Source: Amanita rubescens (lineage: Eukaryota; Basidiomycota; Agaricomycetes; Agaricales; Amanitaceae). From it: 64,000 nt of DNA. The translations under genes were made by a program, and so were the position numbers. Position 1 is the first letter of the stretch. Each line of letters begins with the position of its first letter. The stretch lies in contig WION01000070.1 of NCBI GenBank assembly GCA_015039365.1, positions 62,001 to 126,000 on the forward strand, in the 5' to 3' direction. This document shows positions 43,470 to 52,800 of the stretch, in pieces. Below the pieces are notes generated by a model. It did not search any database and was not told where the DNA came from. It saw only the letters and a program-made list of their open reading frames with translations.

Positions 43470-44915
43470 CCTCCTGGGTACTTTTAATACTGACCTCCTG
43501 GTCAGGACGGGGAGATCGGATGGTGATAGGAAGTAGAAGGGAAGTGGTGGGTGGGTTCTTCTCATCTCGCTTTCTTCAATCGTGCAGGCGGTCAGGGCGG
43601 CGGTCGGAATTTCGGCAGAATCAGGTCTCGGAATGGCAGCTGTTGGGATGCCAGATGGCTCGGAAATGATAAAGACTTCGGCGATGGGGTCGCCGAGGGT
43701 TTCCGGGGTGGCAGAAATTGGCGTAGCAGTGGTGGGGTCATCAGGAGCCTCGGAGGTCTCGGCGATATCATGCGTTGTAGTGGTAGGAGCGTCGGAGGGT
43801 CTGGAGGGCTCAGAGGGTTCGGAGGGGGTGGTATTAGGGAGCGTGGATTGATTAGGGATCGTGGTGCTAATGTGTATGTGCGTCGGAGTCGTATGTACGT
43901 TTTGCAGTGCTTCAGTATTGACAGGCTCGGTGGTATGCGTTCCGGAGTGGTCTAGAGCTTCCAGGAAGTAGTTGGAGGACACAAATGGCTTCGGAGCGGT
44001 CGGCTGTGTGTACCTCAGCAGCCATACATCGATGCGTTCTTTGAACCATTGTCCGAAGTGGCGGTATTGGAATGCATTCGGTTCGTTGCCGTCCAAAAAT
44101 TGAATCCGTCCGTCAACTATTTTGATCTTCCCTTGCCTTGCATATTCATCCCTGATATGGCACCAGGCCGTCCGATGATTGATATCTCCGCAGAAAATGC
44201 ATCCGCTAAGGAGATGGGTGGAAGCTGTGCTCGGAGCGAAGGCAGTGCTCGGAGGGGGAGTAGGGATAGGTGTCGGAGGCGTCGGAAGCGTCGGAGCTTG
44301 TGGGGTGGTCGCGGCGAGCAAGGCTATAGCAGACCTTGAGCTGATAATGAATTGTGCGGCACTATTCATGTCTTTTAGATCATAGCCGTCATCGGGGTGG
44401 ACGTCCGGGTACTTGATTGTGAGCCGAGTAGTGATATCGGGTCGGAGCTCGGGAGGGAATGCGGACATGTACATGATGCTTGCCTCACGGCGTGTCATGC
44501 GGTGCTTTCCGATGAGGTATTGAGCTGTTCCGGAAAATTCCCTGTGATACTCAGCAAGGGCTGTCTCGGATGTGACATTTTGCGCTGAGAAGCGGCCGGA
44601 AATGGCGTGTAGTGCTGCAATAGTGTGGCGGCGATCGGGCTGTGCCTCGGGGTAGATCTCGGAAATCGCTTTCTTAAACGCGTCCCAGGTTTTCGGATCC
44701 GATAGGGTGTCTCGAGCGGCTCTCCAGATCTCGGAAGATTTCTCATCGGTATAGTAGACAGCCCATTTGATCAGTTCAGCATCTCCGGAGCGTTGTCTAT
44801 CCTCGCAGATCATCTCGATATCTTCGAGGTATCTCTCGAGGCCAGCGGCAGTGCCTCGGAAGCAGGGTGCCTCCTTGTTCGTTCGGATGGGCATGCGGCG
44901 GCTTGGTTCGGTCAT
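43374..44915 (-). CDS. Gag protein of the TR-GAG element
   Basis: The start at 44915 gives MTEPSRRMPIRTNKEAP, then a Ty3-type retrotransposon gag domain (GLERYLEDIEMICEDRQ, WAVYYTDEKSSEIWR, LAEYHREFSGTAQYL) and a single zinc knuckle CIFCGDINHRTAWC (CX2CX4HX4C). A long Ser/Thr/Pro-rich C-terminus follows, whose last 32 codons and stop lie inside the 3' LTR. The frame has no stop, so the protein is probably produced and could assemble particles on its own RNA. No protease or RT motif is present. An upstream in-frame extension to 44978 has no ATG. Confidence 0.85.
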   Translation of the reverse strand: MTEPSRRMPIRTNKEAPCFRGTAAGLERYLEDIEMICEDRQRSGDAELIKWAVYYTDEKSSEIWRAARDTLSDPKTWDAFKKAISEIYPEAQPDRRHTIAALHAISGRFSAQNVTSETALAEYHREFSGTAQYLIGKHRMTRREASIMYMSAFPPELRPDITTRLTIKYPDVHPDDGYDLKDMNSAAQFIISSRSAIALLAATTPQAPTLPTPPTPIPTPPPSTAFAPSTASTHLLSGCIFCGDINHRTAWCHIRDEYARQGKIKIVDGRIQFLDGNEPNAFQYRHFGQWFKERIDVWLLRYTQPTAPKPFVSSNYFLEALDHSGTHTTEPVNTEALQNVHTTPTHIHISTTIPNQSTLPNTTPSEPSEPSRPSDAPTTTTHDIAETSEAPDDPTTATPISATPETLGDPIAEVFIISEPSGIPTAAIPRPDSAEIPTAALTACTIEESEMRRTHPPLPFYFLSPSDLPVLTRRSVLKVPRRCNEPIPATLEPISETFRSSLKHSEPMLDPGG

Positions 44916-45301
44916 GATGTTACTGGCAGGCCGAAGCGAAGCGAGCTGTTCTGATGGAAAGCGAGGTGGATTAAGCAAGGGGCTTCAGGGACGAAAGCTA
45001 TTGATTGATCGGAGCTGGATCGGGAGTAGTGGAACGTGTGGGTGTTGTTCGGCTGATGCTGTGTCAGTGCTGTGGGGCCGAGTGGTGAAGGCTACTGCAG
45101 TGTAAAGAGCGGGGAGGGTATAATTGAAGAAAGGTCGGCGGGGTATGGTCTCTGAGCTATGGGAGGGCCAGCAGAGTGCTTGGAGTGGCTCGGAGCAGAT
45201 TCCAAGTGACACCGGAACTTGTCCAATGCTTTCTGTGCAGCAGTTGGGTGAAAGGAATGACCGACGGACTGACCTAAGAGCCCCTCGCGGTGGGCTCCAG
45301 T

Positions 45302-45698
45302 TGAAACGATCAGAAGAAGGCCGATGCGGAAGTGCGTTCGGCCAAAGGGGCTTCGGAGGTCAGTCCTGGGGGTGCCTTGGAGGCAGAGAGGGTGCCGAAT
45401 GCGAAGGTGAACGAGTGGAAGGTGTCCGAAGCACCGAGGAACGAAGGGAACGAAAGGAATCGAACTCGGAGCAGTAATGGGGTGATAATTCGCTAACTAC
45501 AACTACGTACACAATGGTATATATACTACGGAGGCACGAGGTGACCATGTGATGAATCCTGCACCAAGTCCGAGGCCTGTGCGTGCATCCGAACACAAGC
45601 GATCATCCTCCAGGATCGAGCATAGGCTCGGAGTGCTTCAGGGAGCTTCGGAAGGTTTCGGAGATCGGTTCCAACGTAGCCGGAATCGGCTCGTTACA
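45302..45698 (-). repeat. TR-GAG 5' LTR
   Basis: 397 bp. In sense orientation it holds a TATA-like TATATACC and several TCCGA words. Directly outside is the GCGC duplication. Confidence 0.92.
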
Positions 45699-46104
45699 GC
45701 GCATCCTCAATAGACTGCGTGTACCACCCCAAATGGGATGTCAGCACGTCCTTTATACTAGAATAGCTATTTACGAGCCATATTGTATTCTAAAGCCTCC
45801 AATGGGCTTATGATGTTATATCGTGCATTAATACCCCAATCACGTCACGGAGGGCAAGTAAAACTCCGTGGGGGTCAGGGTTGCCATGCCAGCCCTGAGA
45901 AACGTAGGTTGTACCCTTATCCCTGGGTGTCTAGGAGATCCCCCTTAGCCCTAGGGTCCGGGCGCATGTCATTAGCTCTTATAACAGGTGCAAGGGTTAG
46001 CTGTAATCAACGGTGCTACAAGTACACAGACCCGCACGATACTATACCTGTGTTCACACATCGCGTACGTCGTTGGCGATAGCGTCGACAAGCAATACCA
46101 TGTC

Positions 46105-46117
46105 GGGGCCCATAACC
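46105..46117 (-). other. Copia-1 primer binding site, half-tRNA-iMet type
   Basis: GGTTATGGGCCCC directly after the LTR. It is complementary to the anticodon stem-loop region (GGGCCCATAACC) of initiator tRNA-Met, as known for Drosophila copia, rather than to a tRNA 3' end. Confidence 0.8.
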
Positions 46118-46521
46118 TGACGAAAGGAAAACGCCCAGTAGCGCAGCGTCGAGGAGTTAAAGCGATAGCTTACCCGATGTGTACAGTAGCTGACCACTCA
46201 GCTGAGAAGATGGTGGTAGGAGGTTAAGAGAGCTTGTTCCTATTCTACGGTACATGGCAGGTTTATATACTGTCTGTGTCCTAATAGGTAACAACATAGG
46301 TAAATATATGTAACTACATATGTCATACTCATATATGGTAATATGGAGCTGCACTGATGTCATGCGCAGCTATGGTGTCATATGGCGCCATCCGCAGTGA
46401 GGATGACGCAAGCGTACTAGAACCTTCTACAAGGTTCTTTCTATATATATCCTAATCTGCTTAGTAAGCAGATAAGATAAGATCTCCTTGTTATCTTAGA
46501 TTAGATAAGATAACTTCGTCA
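46118..46521 (-). repeat. Copia-1 5' LTR
   Basis: 404 bp. In sense orientation it holds a TATA box (AGTATATAAACC, near 46260-46271) and, further downstream, a splice donor CATCGG/GTAAGC (intron start 46173). Same donor position as in the LTRs of Copia-2 and Copia-3. Confidence 0.93.
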
Positions 46522-46810
46522 ACAGGTTCTGCTTCCAAGGCTCCCCCTGCCCCCCTGCAACTATCAGACACCCACACAGGCTGCATTTGTGACCTGGGCC
46601 TGGCCTCTGTCCCAACAGAGCTACCCACATCCCACCTTATCCTGACATACATAGGAGTGGGTACAGGAGTGGGTATGCCTGATGATACCCAAACCCACGT
46701 TGAGGGTATGGGTTTGAATGAGGGTCCATGGAGTCTGTACCCCCACCCATACCCACTATACACCCACACCCAAGACCCTCAAGGGTTTGGCCAACCCACG
46801 CCAATCCCTA

Positions 46811-46818
46811 TCTGGAAC
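46811..46818 (+). repeat. hAT target-site duplication, right
   Basis: TCTGGAAC, identical to 34807-34814, immediately outside the right inverted repeat. Confidence 0.9.
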
Positions 46819-47340
46819 CCATTGCGGCATGATACCGACTGGATGATGTTATTAGTAAGCTCCACGATTGAAGTATCATGATTTCGGATGGGCTCACGTG
46901 AAGTTCCGTTGAGCACAAAGTCTGAGTAAGGGAGAAACCGCGATAGGTTTCCTCGAAGGGAAGAGGTATCTAGGAACCCCGCTTCTCCCGCTACGTTCCG
47001 TGCTGCAACCATACCGCTGGCGGCTGCTTGTAAAAAAGTAGACAAAGGGGGCGCTTCCAAACTTCAGGATACTAGTAGTTCCAGGAAAAATCATCGGTTA
47101 CTCACGTATTATTTCAAACGTCCCATTCGCAAAACCGGGTGCTGAGAAATTGAGATCATAAAACTGGCCCATTGTTGAGTAACTCGATTGCGACCTGGGC
47201 GTGATTATTGTCGTCCAGCTAATATACTTGTTATTGATGCCGATTACGAAACAAGAACAACTTACGCTGAGGTTTCGGCGATGAAAAGGAGACTAGGGCT
47301 CGGTGAATAATTCCCGAGCAATTTCTAACTGCAGTTATTA
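46811..47340 (-). pseudogene. 5' half of the split fungal membrane-protein gene
   Basis: Minus-strand exons: LLGNYSPSPSLLFIAET joined to AWTTIITPRSQSSYSTMGQF and FSAPGFANGTFEII; then PLSTFLQAAASGMVAARN through FLPYSDFVLNGTS. An intron follows with a textbook branch site ACTAATAAC and acceptor ATCCAG, leading to LGIMPQW. The coding sequence then meets the hAT boundary; skipping element and one TCTGGAAC continues it as VPDIPYYYTW at 34806. The upstream end near 47340-47400 is unclear because the Tc1/mariner element begins somewhere there; the true start codon may be lost. Confidence 0.6.
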
Positions 47341-47476
47341 ACAGGCTGTGCGCTGGACCCTTCCAAACCCGATTCTAACCGGTGTTATTACAGCTGTTTT
47401 CATAATCGTGCGGAAAGACGTAAATAAAAAAGTGTTGTATATGTATGTTTGTAGCACGGACCCCAGTTCTTGTCCT

Positions 47477-48001
47477 ATGCCGCCTCCCCTCTCGCGCGAT
47501 CTAAAGTCCCGGATTCCAGTGCTATCTGAACGTGGCTACTCTGTGAAAAAGATATCATCTATCCTTGGTATCAAGAAGAGTGCCGTATACCAGGCTTTGC
47601 GGTACCACTGTTGCTATGGAGTATCATACAGTCCTCATACTCAGAAAGCTGGCCGCCCTCGTGTTCTCAGTGCCCAGGATGTGAAATTCATCATGTCCCT
47701 TCTCAGTCAGCCCCACACCATATATCTGGATGAGATCCAGCTTGAGCTACAGGAACGACGCCAGAAATTGGTCTCCCTTGCAACTCTTTCCCGCATTTTG
47801 CAACGGATGGGCCTCACTCACAAAACGGTTTCCGTAAATGCTCTGGAAAGAAACGACCTTCTACGCGCTGCATTCATGAACAAGATTGCAGATGAAGTGC
47901 CAAATCCCAACATGCTGATGTTCATCGATGAGTCAGCGCGCAATCGCCGCACATCACAGCGAAACATGGGTTGGTCTCGGACAGGTACTCGATGTATTCA
48001 G
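47477..48001 (+). pseudogene. Tc1/mariner-type transposase, N-terminal part (split by Copia-2)
   Basis: The start at 47477 gives MPPPLSRDLKSRIPVLSERG, then a helix-turn-helix (YSVKKISSILGIKKSAVYQA), a GRPR motif (KAGRPRVLS) and a second HTH region (LVSLATLSRILQRMGL). The first catalytic Asp is in LMFIDESARNRRT. The ORF is interrupted after GTRCIQ by Copia-2 at codon-preserving position 48002, with TTCAG duplicated at 56134. Reading past the element continues without shift into HRCFIRGQRYSILP at 56139. Confidence 0.88.
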
Positions 48002-48408
48002 TGTTAAATATAGAATTATATTTATAGAATGATTAACTACTGATTGACTACAATCAATATTACTCATATCGCTCGCGTCATCCTTTATGTATGACATAGA
48101 GATGACATCATAATGACTTCATTATGATATCATGGTGACATCATGATAGACTCATGATCACACCTTATGGTGTGCTTAGCACGCCATATCTTCTCATCTA
48201 TACTATACACTTACACATATGTAGACACATATTTGTTCTCTCTTAGTATATAAACCTGTCCTATATCGTAGAATAGGACAATCCATTCTCTTCCTCTCAC
48301 TATCACTACTACGCCGAAGGGTAGTGCTAAGATCATATCGCAATAGGTAAGCTATTGCACCTGCTCATGCTGTGGACACGCTCTCGCGTAGACCTGTCTT
48401 CTTCGTCA
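48002..48408 (+). repeat. Copia-2 5' LTR
   Basis: 407 bp. TATA box AGTATATAAACC near 48238; repeated TGACATCAT words upstream of it (CRE-like, 48108-48150); splice donor CAATAG/GTAAGC with the intron starting at 48347. There is no ATG between the TATA box and the donor. Confidence 0.95.
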
Positions 48409-49304
48409 GGTTATGGGCCCCGCCGCCGATATTGCCAGGACCCACATCGCCGCTCGCTTGCTCGTCATCCGACAAGATGTCCCACTGGTATAGTATCGCA
48501 GCGAGCCTGATATGGTCTTATCATCTTGATACTACTGATCCTTGATATGGCATATGCGCTAATGACATGCGCCCGGACCCTAGGGCTTTAGGGGGATCTC
48601 CTAGACACCCAGGGATAAGGGTACCTCCTATGTTTCTCGACGCTGGCATGGCAACGTCGGCCCCCACAGAGTTATACTTGCCCTCTGTGATGTGACTGGG
48701 GTATTCATGCACGATATAACATCATAAGCCCCTAGAGGCTTTAGAATACAATATGGCTCGTATATAGAAACTTCTAGTATAAAGGATGTGCTGACACCTC
48801 ATTGTGGGTGGTACACGCAGTCTATTAAGGATGCGCCCTTAGGGACTCCTTTAGTCGGAATGATCGTTAGGATCATTCTAAGTTTGGGCTCTATGGTGAT
48901 CCCATAATCCCATTTAGAAGTTTCATATTGATTACCGGTCGTGCTTACATAACGGTCTGGGGGGCTTATGGACCAGACGTTATTTCTATCTACAATCGCA
49001 ACGGGTAAAACCGTGGTTCGCCCAAGCGCGCTTGAGCCAGCGATTGATGTTGCATGTCATTTACAGCATTCAGGGATAATCCGAGCTTTCAAGACCGAGT
49101 GGACCTGTGGACCTGAGCTTTATCTAAGCTTGGCTTGTAACTAAGTTACTCAGGGTCGGTTGGTTTAACCGAATATGGACTGTACTCGTAACCGAGGAAC
49201 TCTATATAGTCTGACATTCTAGTCTATGGCACCCTGGTAACTTAATAAAGACGAATTAGACTTTTAGCTTTAATTAAGCTTTAAGCTCATTAATTCTATT
49301 TTAG
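48347..49304 (+). other. Copia-2 leader with putative 958-bp leader intron
   Basis: Donor GTAAGC inside the LTR, acceptor TTCTATTTTAG at 49304. It includes the primer site and the conserved blocks GCCCGGACCC (48571-48580) and GCGCCCTTAGGGACT (48833-48847). It contains many ATGs, while the flanking exons contain none up to gag. Removing it would give an AUG-free 5' UTR; keeping it would give packageable genomic RNA. Splicing itself is not proven by sequence. Confidence 0.55.
48409..48421 (+). other. Copia-2 primer binding site, half-tRNA-iMet type
   Basis: GGTTATGGGCCCC with no spacing to the LTR; the same sequence follows the LTRs of Copia-1 and Copia-3. Confidence 0.8.
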
Positions 49305-49313
49305 GAAAGAAAA

Positions 49314-49856
49314 CTGGATTCCGAAACTAGTACTCCGTTACCAGTTTACGAAGCCGAAGGAGAATCATTTCCTCCTGCCCGGAGATTACCTCCTTCTTAC
49401 GAAACACCAATCCCACCGTTTCCCTTAACCTTAGGGAACCGAACTTTTATTGATACACCGGCACCAATCCCATCTTCGTCCTATCCTAGGACGGTAGTTC
49501 GTGTTGTCAATTTTGACACCAGATTCGGTGTCACAACTCGTGGACCTGTCACAGTTCACGATCGAAGAGATCACTTCTTAGCCGCACGACTTAGAAACGG
49601 TCGTACCTTGCAAGACGAAATAATACATCGTCGTAGACAAGCAGCTATCGAAGAAGGTGTTCCACCCACCTTAGATCTTTGGATTCCACCCAGGGGCACT
49701 TCACTAGCCCAACACATAGCAAATAGGCGTACACGCCGTAATCTCGAAAGAGATAATCAAGAGGTTGAAAACCTCGAAAATCAAAGAAACTTCCGTTTCT
49801 TTTGGCGTCTTCTAACCGCCTACATCATAATCTTCACCTCCGCCTTCCTCGTCTAA
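49314..49856 (+). CDS. Copia-2 ORF1, tail-anchored accessory protein, putative CUG start
   Basis: Open for 180 codons from a CTG at 49314 (A at -3, G at +4, strong initiation context) to TAA at 49854-49856, one base before the gag ATG. No ATG occurs in any frame from 49305 to 49857. Protein: Pro-rich N-terminus with TPLPVYEAE, RRLPPSYETPIPPFP, an Arg-rich middle (IIHRRRQ, NRRTRRNLERD) and a C-terminal hydrophobic helix (FFWRLLTAYIIIFTSAFLV) as the last residues. Copia-1 ORF1 has the same TPLPVY motif and tail. Function unknown; a membrane-anchored accessory or Gag-targeting factor is an inference. Confidence 0.6.
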   Translation: MDSETSTPLPVYEAEGESFPPARRLPPSYETPIPPFPLTLGNRTFIDTPAPIPSSSYPRTVVRVVNFDTRFGVTTRGPVTVHDRRDHFLAARLRNGRTLQDEIIHRRRQAAIEEGVPPTLDLWIPPRGTSLAQHIANRRTRRNLERDNQEVENLENQRNFRFFWRLLTAYIIIFTSAFLV

Positions 49857-49857
49857 C

Positions 49858-52800
49858 ATGTCTAATGACTTGACGATTCCTAGTTCCATTCCCGTTTTGA
49901 ATGGAACTAATTATGAAGAATGGGAACGCATCATGCGTTTTCTATTACAAACAAAGGGACTGTTTCAGTACCTTAAGGATGATTATGTTCATCCTCCGCG
50001 GATTACTCTGCTACAACAATTCTTCATCGACACAGGTGTTCGTGCAGCCATAACTGCACAACCTGCGGTAGCAGCAGTTGCCGCACATGGTACACATCCA
50101 GCAACACCTGCAATCCCAGCTGTTGAGGGTGAACCGGCTATCACCCAACAAATGGTTGATGATGCAAAGGCCGTCAAAAAGGCTTTTGAAGATTGGGTTG
50201 TTGAGGATGATCGCATCCTCGGATCCATTAATATGAAATGTTCTGCTACCATACAGCAGATCAATTCAGAAGTAAATGCCGCCAGAGTTTTATGGCGGAA
50301 TTTAGCAAATCAATACGGTGTGACAACGTCTGCCGGTATCTATAATGACTTCCAATTAGCCGTTACTTGGAAGTTTCAAGATAAAAAGGATCCCACACAA
50401 TCCTTAAACGACCTCCTCGCCATCATAAACCGCTTATCATCTAGCGGAATTGTATTGCCTGAAAATGTGCAGGCAATGATTGTACTTTCAGCTGTCCCTC
50501 GTCATTGGGACAATTTTGCCGCTGTGGTTCTAGCCACAACAGAACCATCGGATCTTACGATCCAAGGGATACTTCCCTTAATTCAGAATGAGTGGCGCCG
50601 AAGGCACCCTGAATCTGCCGCGACGGCAAATACGTCGCAACAACAGCAGCAACCATGGCAACAAGTACGTGGTCGAGGACGAGGACGTGCTCGCGGACGT
50701 GGCCGCGGAGCAGGTCGTGGACGTGGGGGGAGGCCTTACTCTAGGCCTCCACAAGGCGCTCAGACACCGGCTCCTACTGCTCCTCCGGCAAATCAAAATT
50801 GGCCAGGTAAAGTTGAGGGCCAAACACGTGGTCCTAACTGGGAGAGGAACCGAGAACGCCGAAAGGCAGATGCAGCCGAGAAGAAGGCTGCAAAAGCCGC
50901 AGAACATACTATGAGTTCTGCGCATACCGTCGCCCGTATTGGGCCTTATGACATCACTGAGCCAGTTGCCGGCTCTAGCAAAGGCAAACAAAGAGAAAAG
51001 GATGAAATGGACTTTGAGTCCTATAAATTGAACCGAGGAATGGGGATATCGTCAGACGATATCGACTATAAAAACATGGATATAGATCAGGAAGCTGAAC
51101 TATATTACGATGATTATTACTATGAAGATAACGGCGAACAATGGTATGAAACCATTAAGAAGCTGGAAATGGCTAACTTTCTCTTTATAGAGGCAGCAAT
51201 GAAAATGGTGTTCCCTAAATTGGGACATCATCGTCGTACTATAAATTCCTTCTTTGAACAATCTGTACTATATGATAGTATAAATTATAAAGAAAATTTA
51301 GACGAAAACTGCCTCGTAAGAGATAAGTCGTGTGACACTGCTATTTATAATGCAAATATGATCGAACGATCATATAATATTGGTAACATGTTTAAGAAAC
51401 CTTTTACATGTTTAGCGGTCAATAAAAGAAAATTTAAGGATAAAGTACATCTGACATGTCCCTGTCCGGAATGTGTTGAGAAACGTACTGGAGATACACT
51501 ATGGATGTGTGACTCCGGTGCATCCGATCACTTTACCTTTAGTAGGAAAGACTTCTCTGAATACAGAGAATTTCCTGCAAATGAAAACCACAGTGTTAAA
51601 ACTGCTAATGGTTTAGATCGTCTTGAGGGACTTGGCACAGTTATTCTTGAACACAAGTTGTCTACAGGGGAAACAACACTCGTAAAGCTCTTTCCTGTTC
51701 TCTATATGCCACGGGCAACTGCACGCTTGATTTCAAACGGCAGATTGATCCGACAAGGATTAACTTGTAAACAAGATGAAAAGATGGTAGTCTTTTCCTT
51801 TACAGACTCGGGTAGAACGTGTATTGAAGGACATTATCTTATGCCCGATGATACATTAGTTTACGCTCGAGGTAGGATTATTATAATGAATCCTACATTG
51901 GTTTCCGGTCCTGGCTTAGCCAACAGGAATTCTAAATTAATTCTTGGAAAACCGACAAAGAAACCAAACGCAGAGTCTATAGAAAAACTATTGGACTACG
52001 AGACCTGGCATAAACGTTTTGGTCATCCATCTAACGAAGTCTTTTCTAAGATACCGTTAAATGTCAATGGATGGAAAGAAGTTACACTTCCAGAAGGAAA
52101 ACTACGTTGTGAAGGTTGTCTAAAAGGCAAAATGAAGGCAAAACCTTATAAACTGTCTTCGAAGAGAGCTACTCGTCCCTTCGAGTTACTCCATATGGAT
52201 CTTATGACCGTACCGGCCATATCCTACCACAAATATAAATATATTGGTGTTATCGTTGACGACTACACCTCATATACGTGGATTGGTTTATTAAAAACCA
52301 AAGATCAAACTCTAGAATATTTTACCGGTTGGTATAATGAGTTTGTAGATCCTAAACAACCTATTTCTCACCTCCGTTCTGATCGAGGGGGGGAATTTGT
52401 AAATAAAGCCTTTGAAGAATTCCTTAAATACAAAGGAATTAAACATCAACAGACAGCTCCTTACACCCCACAACAAAATGGTCGCGTTGAACGCATGAAT
52501 CAGACTTTGTCAGACAAAGCTGAGGCAATGCGATTAGACGCAGGATGTCCGAAATCTTGGTGGGAGTTCTCATTCAGAACGGCTGTGCATGTGTACAACC
52601 GCACTCCCCTAAAACGGACTAAATGGAAGACCCCTCTGGAAAATCTTCTTAATAAAAAACCAGACGTATCATACTTTCGAGTATTTGGATGTGAAGCCTG
52701 GGTATTTATCCCTGATCAACGGAGACCGGATAAGCTGTCCGAGAAATCCGTCTTATGTACTTTTGTAGGATATGAATCAGGAACCAAAGGCTATAGGTTC

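Larger units (their letters stand above)
43073..45698 (-). mobile_element. Gag-only LTR element (TR-GAG type) nested in Copia-1
   Basis: 2626 bp with 397-bp LTRs (sense TGTAACGAGCC ... CGTTTCA) that read as identical. It is flanked by the 4-bp duplication GCGC (43069-43072 and 45699-45702). The related leader of Copia-2 shows the empty site (GGATGCGCCC at 48830-48839), which proves the insertion. The single ORF encodes Gag; there is no protease, integrase or RT, so it must borrow enzymes from an autonomous relative. In sense orientation the sequence following the 5' LTR is ACTGGAGCCCACCGCGAGG, a plausible primer site for a tRNA 3' end. Confidence 0.88.
42655..46117 (-). other. Copia-1 5' leader (interrupted by a gag-only element)
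   Basis: Non-coding leader between the 5' LTR and ORF1. Without the nested element at 43073-45698 it is about 830 bp. It carries GCCCGGACCC (45954-45963, minus) and GCGCCCTTAGGGACT (43058-43072, minus), both shared with Copia-2 and Copia-3 at comparable places. Donor 46173 and acceptor 42677 would remove it, including the nested element, from spliced mRNA. Confidence 0.7.
35570..46521 (-). mobile_element. Copia-1, full-length Ty1/copia LTR retrotransposon
   Basis: Minus-strand element inserted in the hAT. It has 404-bp LTRs (TGACGAAAGG ... TTCGTCA) at both ends that read as identical, the 5-bp target duplication ACAGG on both sides (35565-35569 and 46522-46526), a primer site GGTTATGGGCCCC directly inside the 5' LTR and a purine tract GCGAGGGGGTG before the 3' LTR. 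Order of genes in sense direction: leader (with a nested gag-only element), ORF1, gag, pol (protease, integrase, RT, RNase H), the copia order. One in-frame UGA separates gag from pol; otherwise the element looks intact and young. Confidence 0.95.
34815..46810. mobile_element. Non-autonomous hAT-type element, disrupted by Copia-1
   Basis: Terminal inverted repeats TAGGGATTGGC at 34815 and GCCAATCCCTA ending at 46810 (11 bp perfect, then imperfect TGGGG/TGGG). The element is flanked by the 8-bp duplication TCTGGAAC (34807-34814 and 46811-46818), the hallmark of hAT transposition. After subtracting Copia-1 (35570-46521 plus one ACAGG) the element is only about 1.04 kb. It has no transposase ORF; the ORF at 35114-35434 has no hAT domain. 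Both subterminal regions are packed with CCCATACCC/CCCACACCC words in either orientation, typical of transposase-binding subterminal repeats. Confidence 0.88.

Noticed and set aside
46157..46363. 68-codon ORF present in both Copia-1 LTRs (also 35609-35815)
   Set aside because: It begins upstream of the TATA box and lies within the LTR; no evidence that it is translated.
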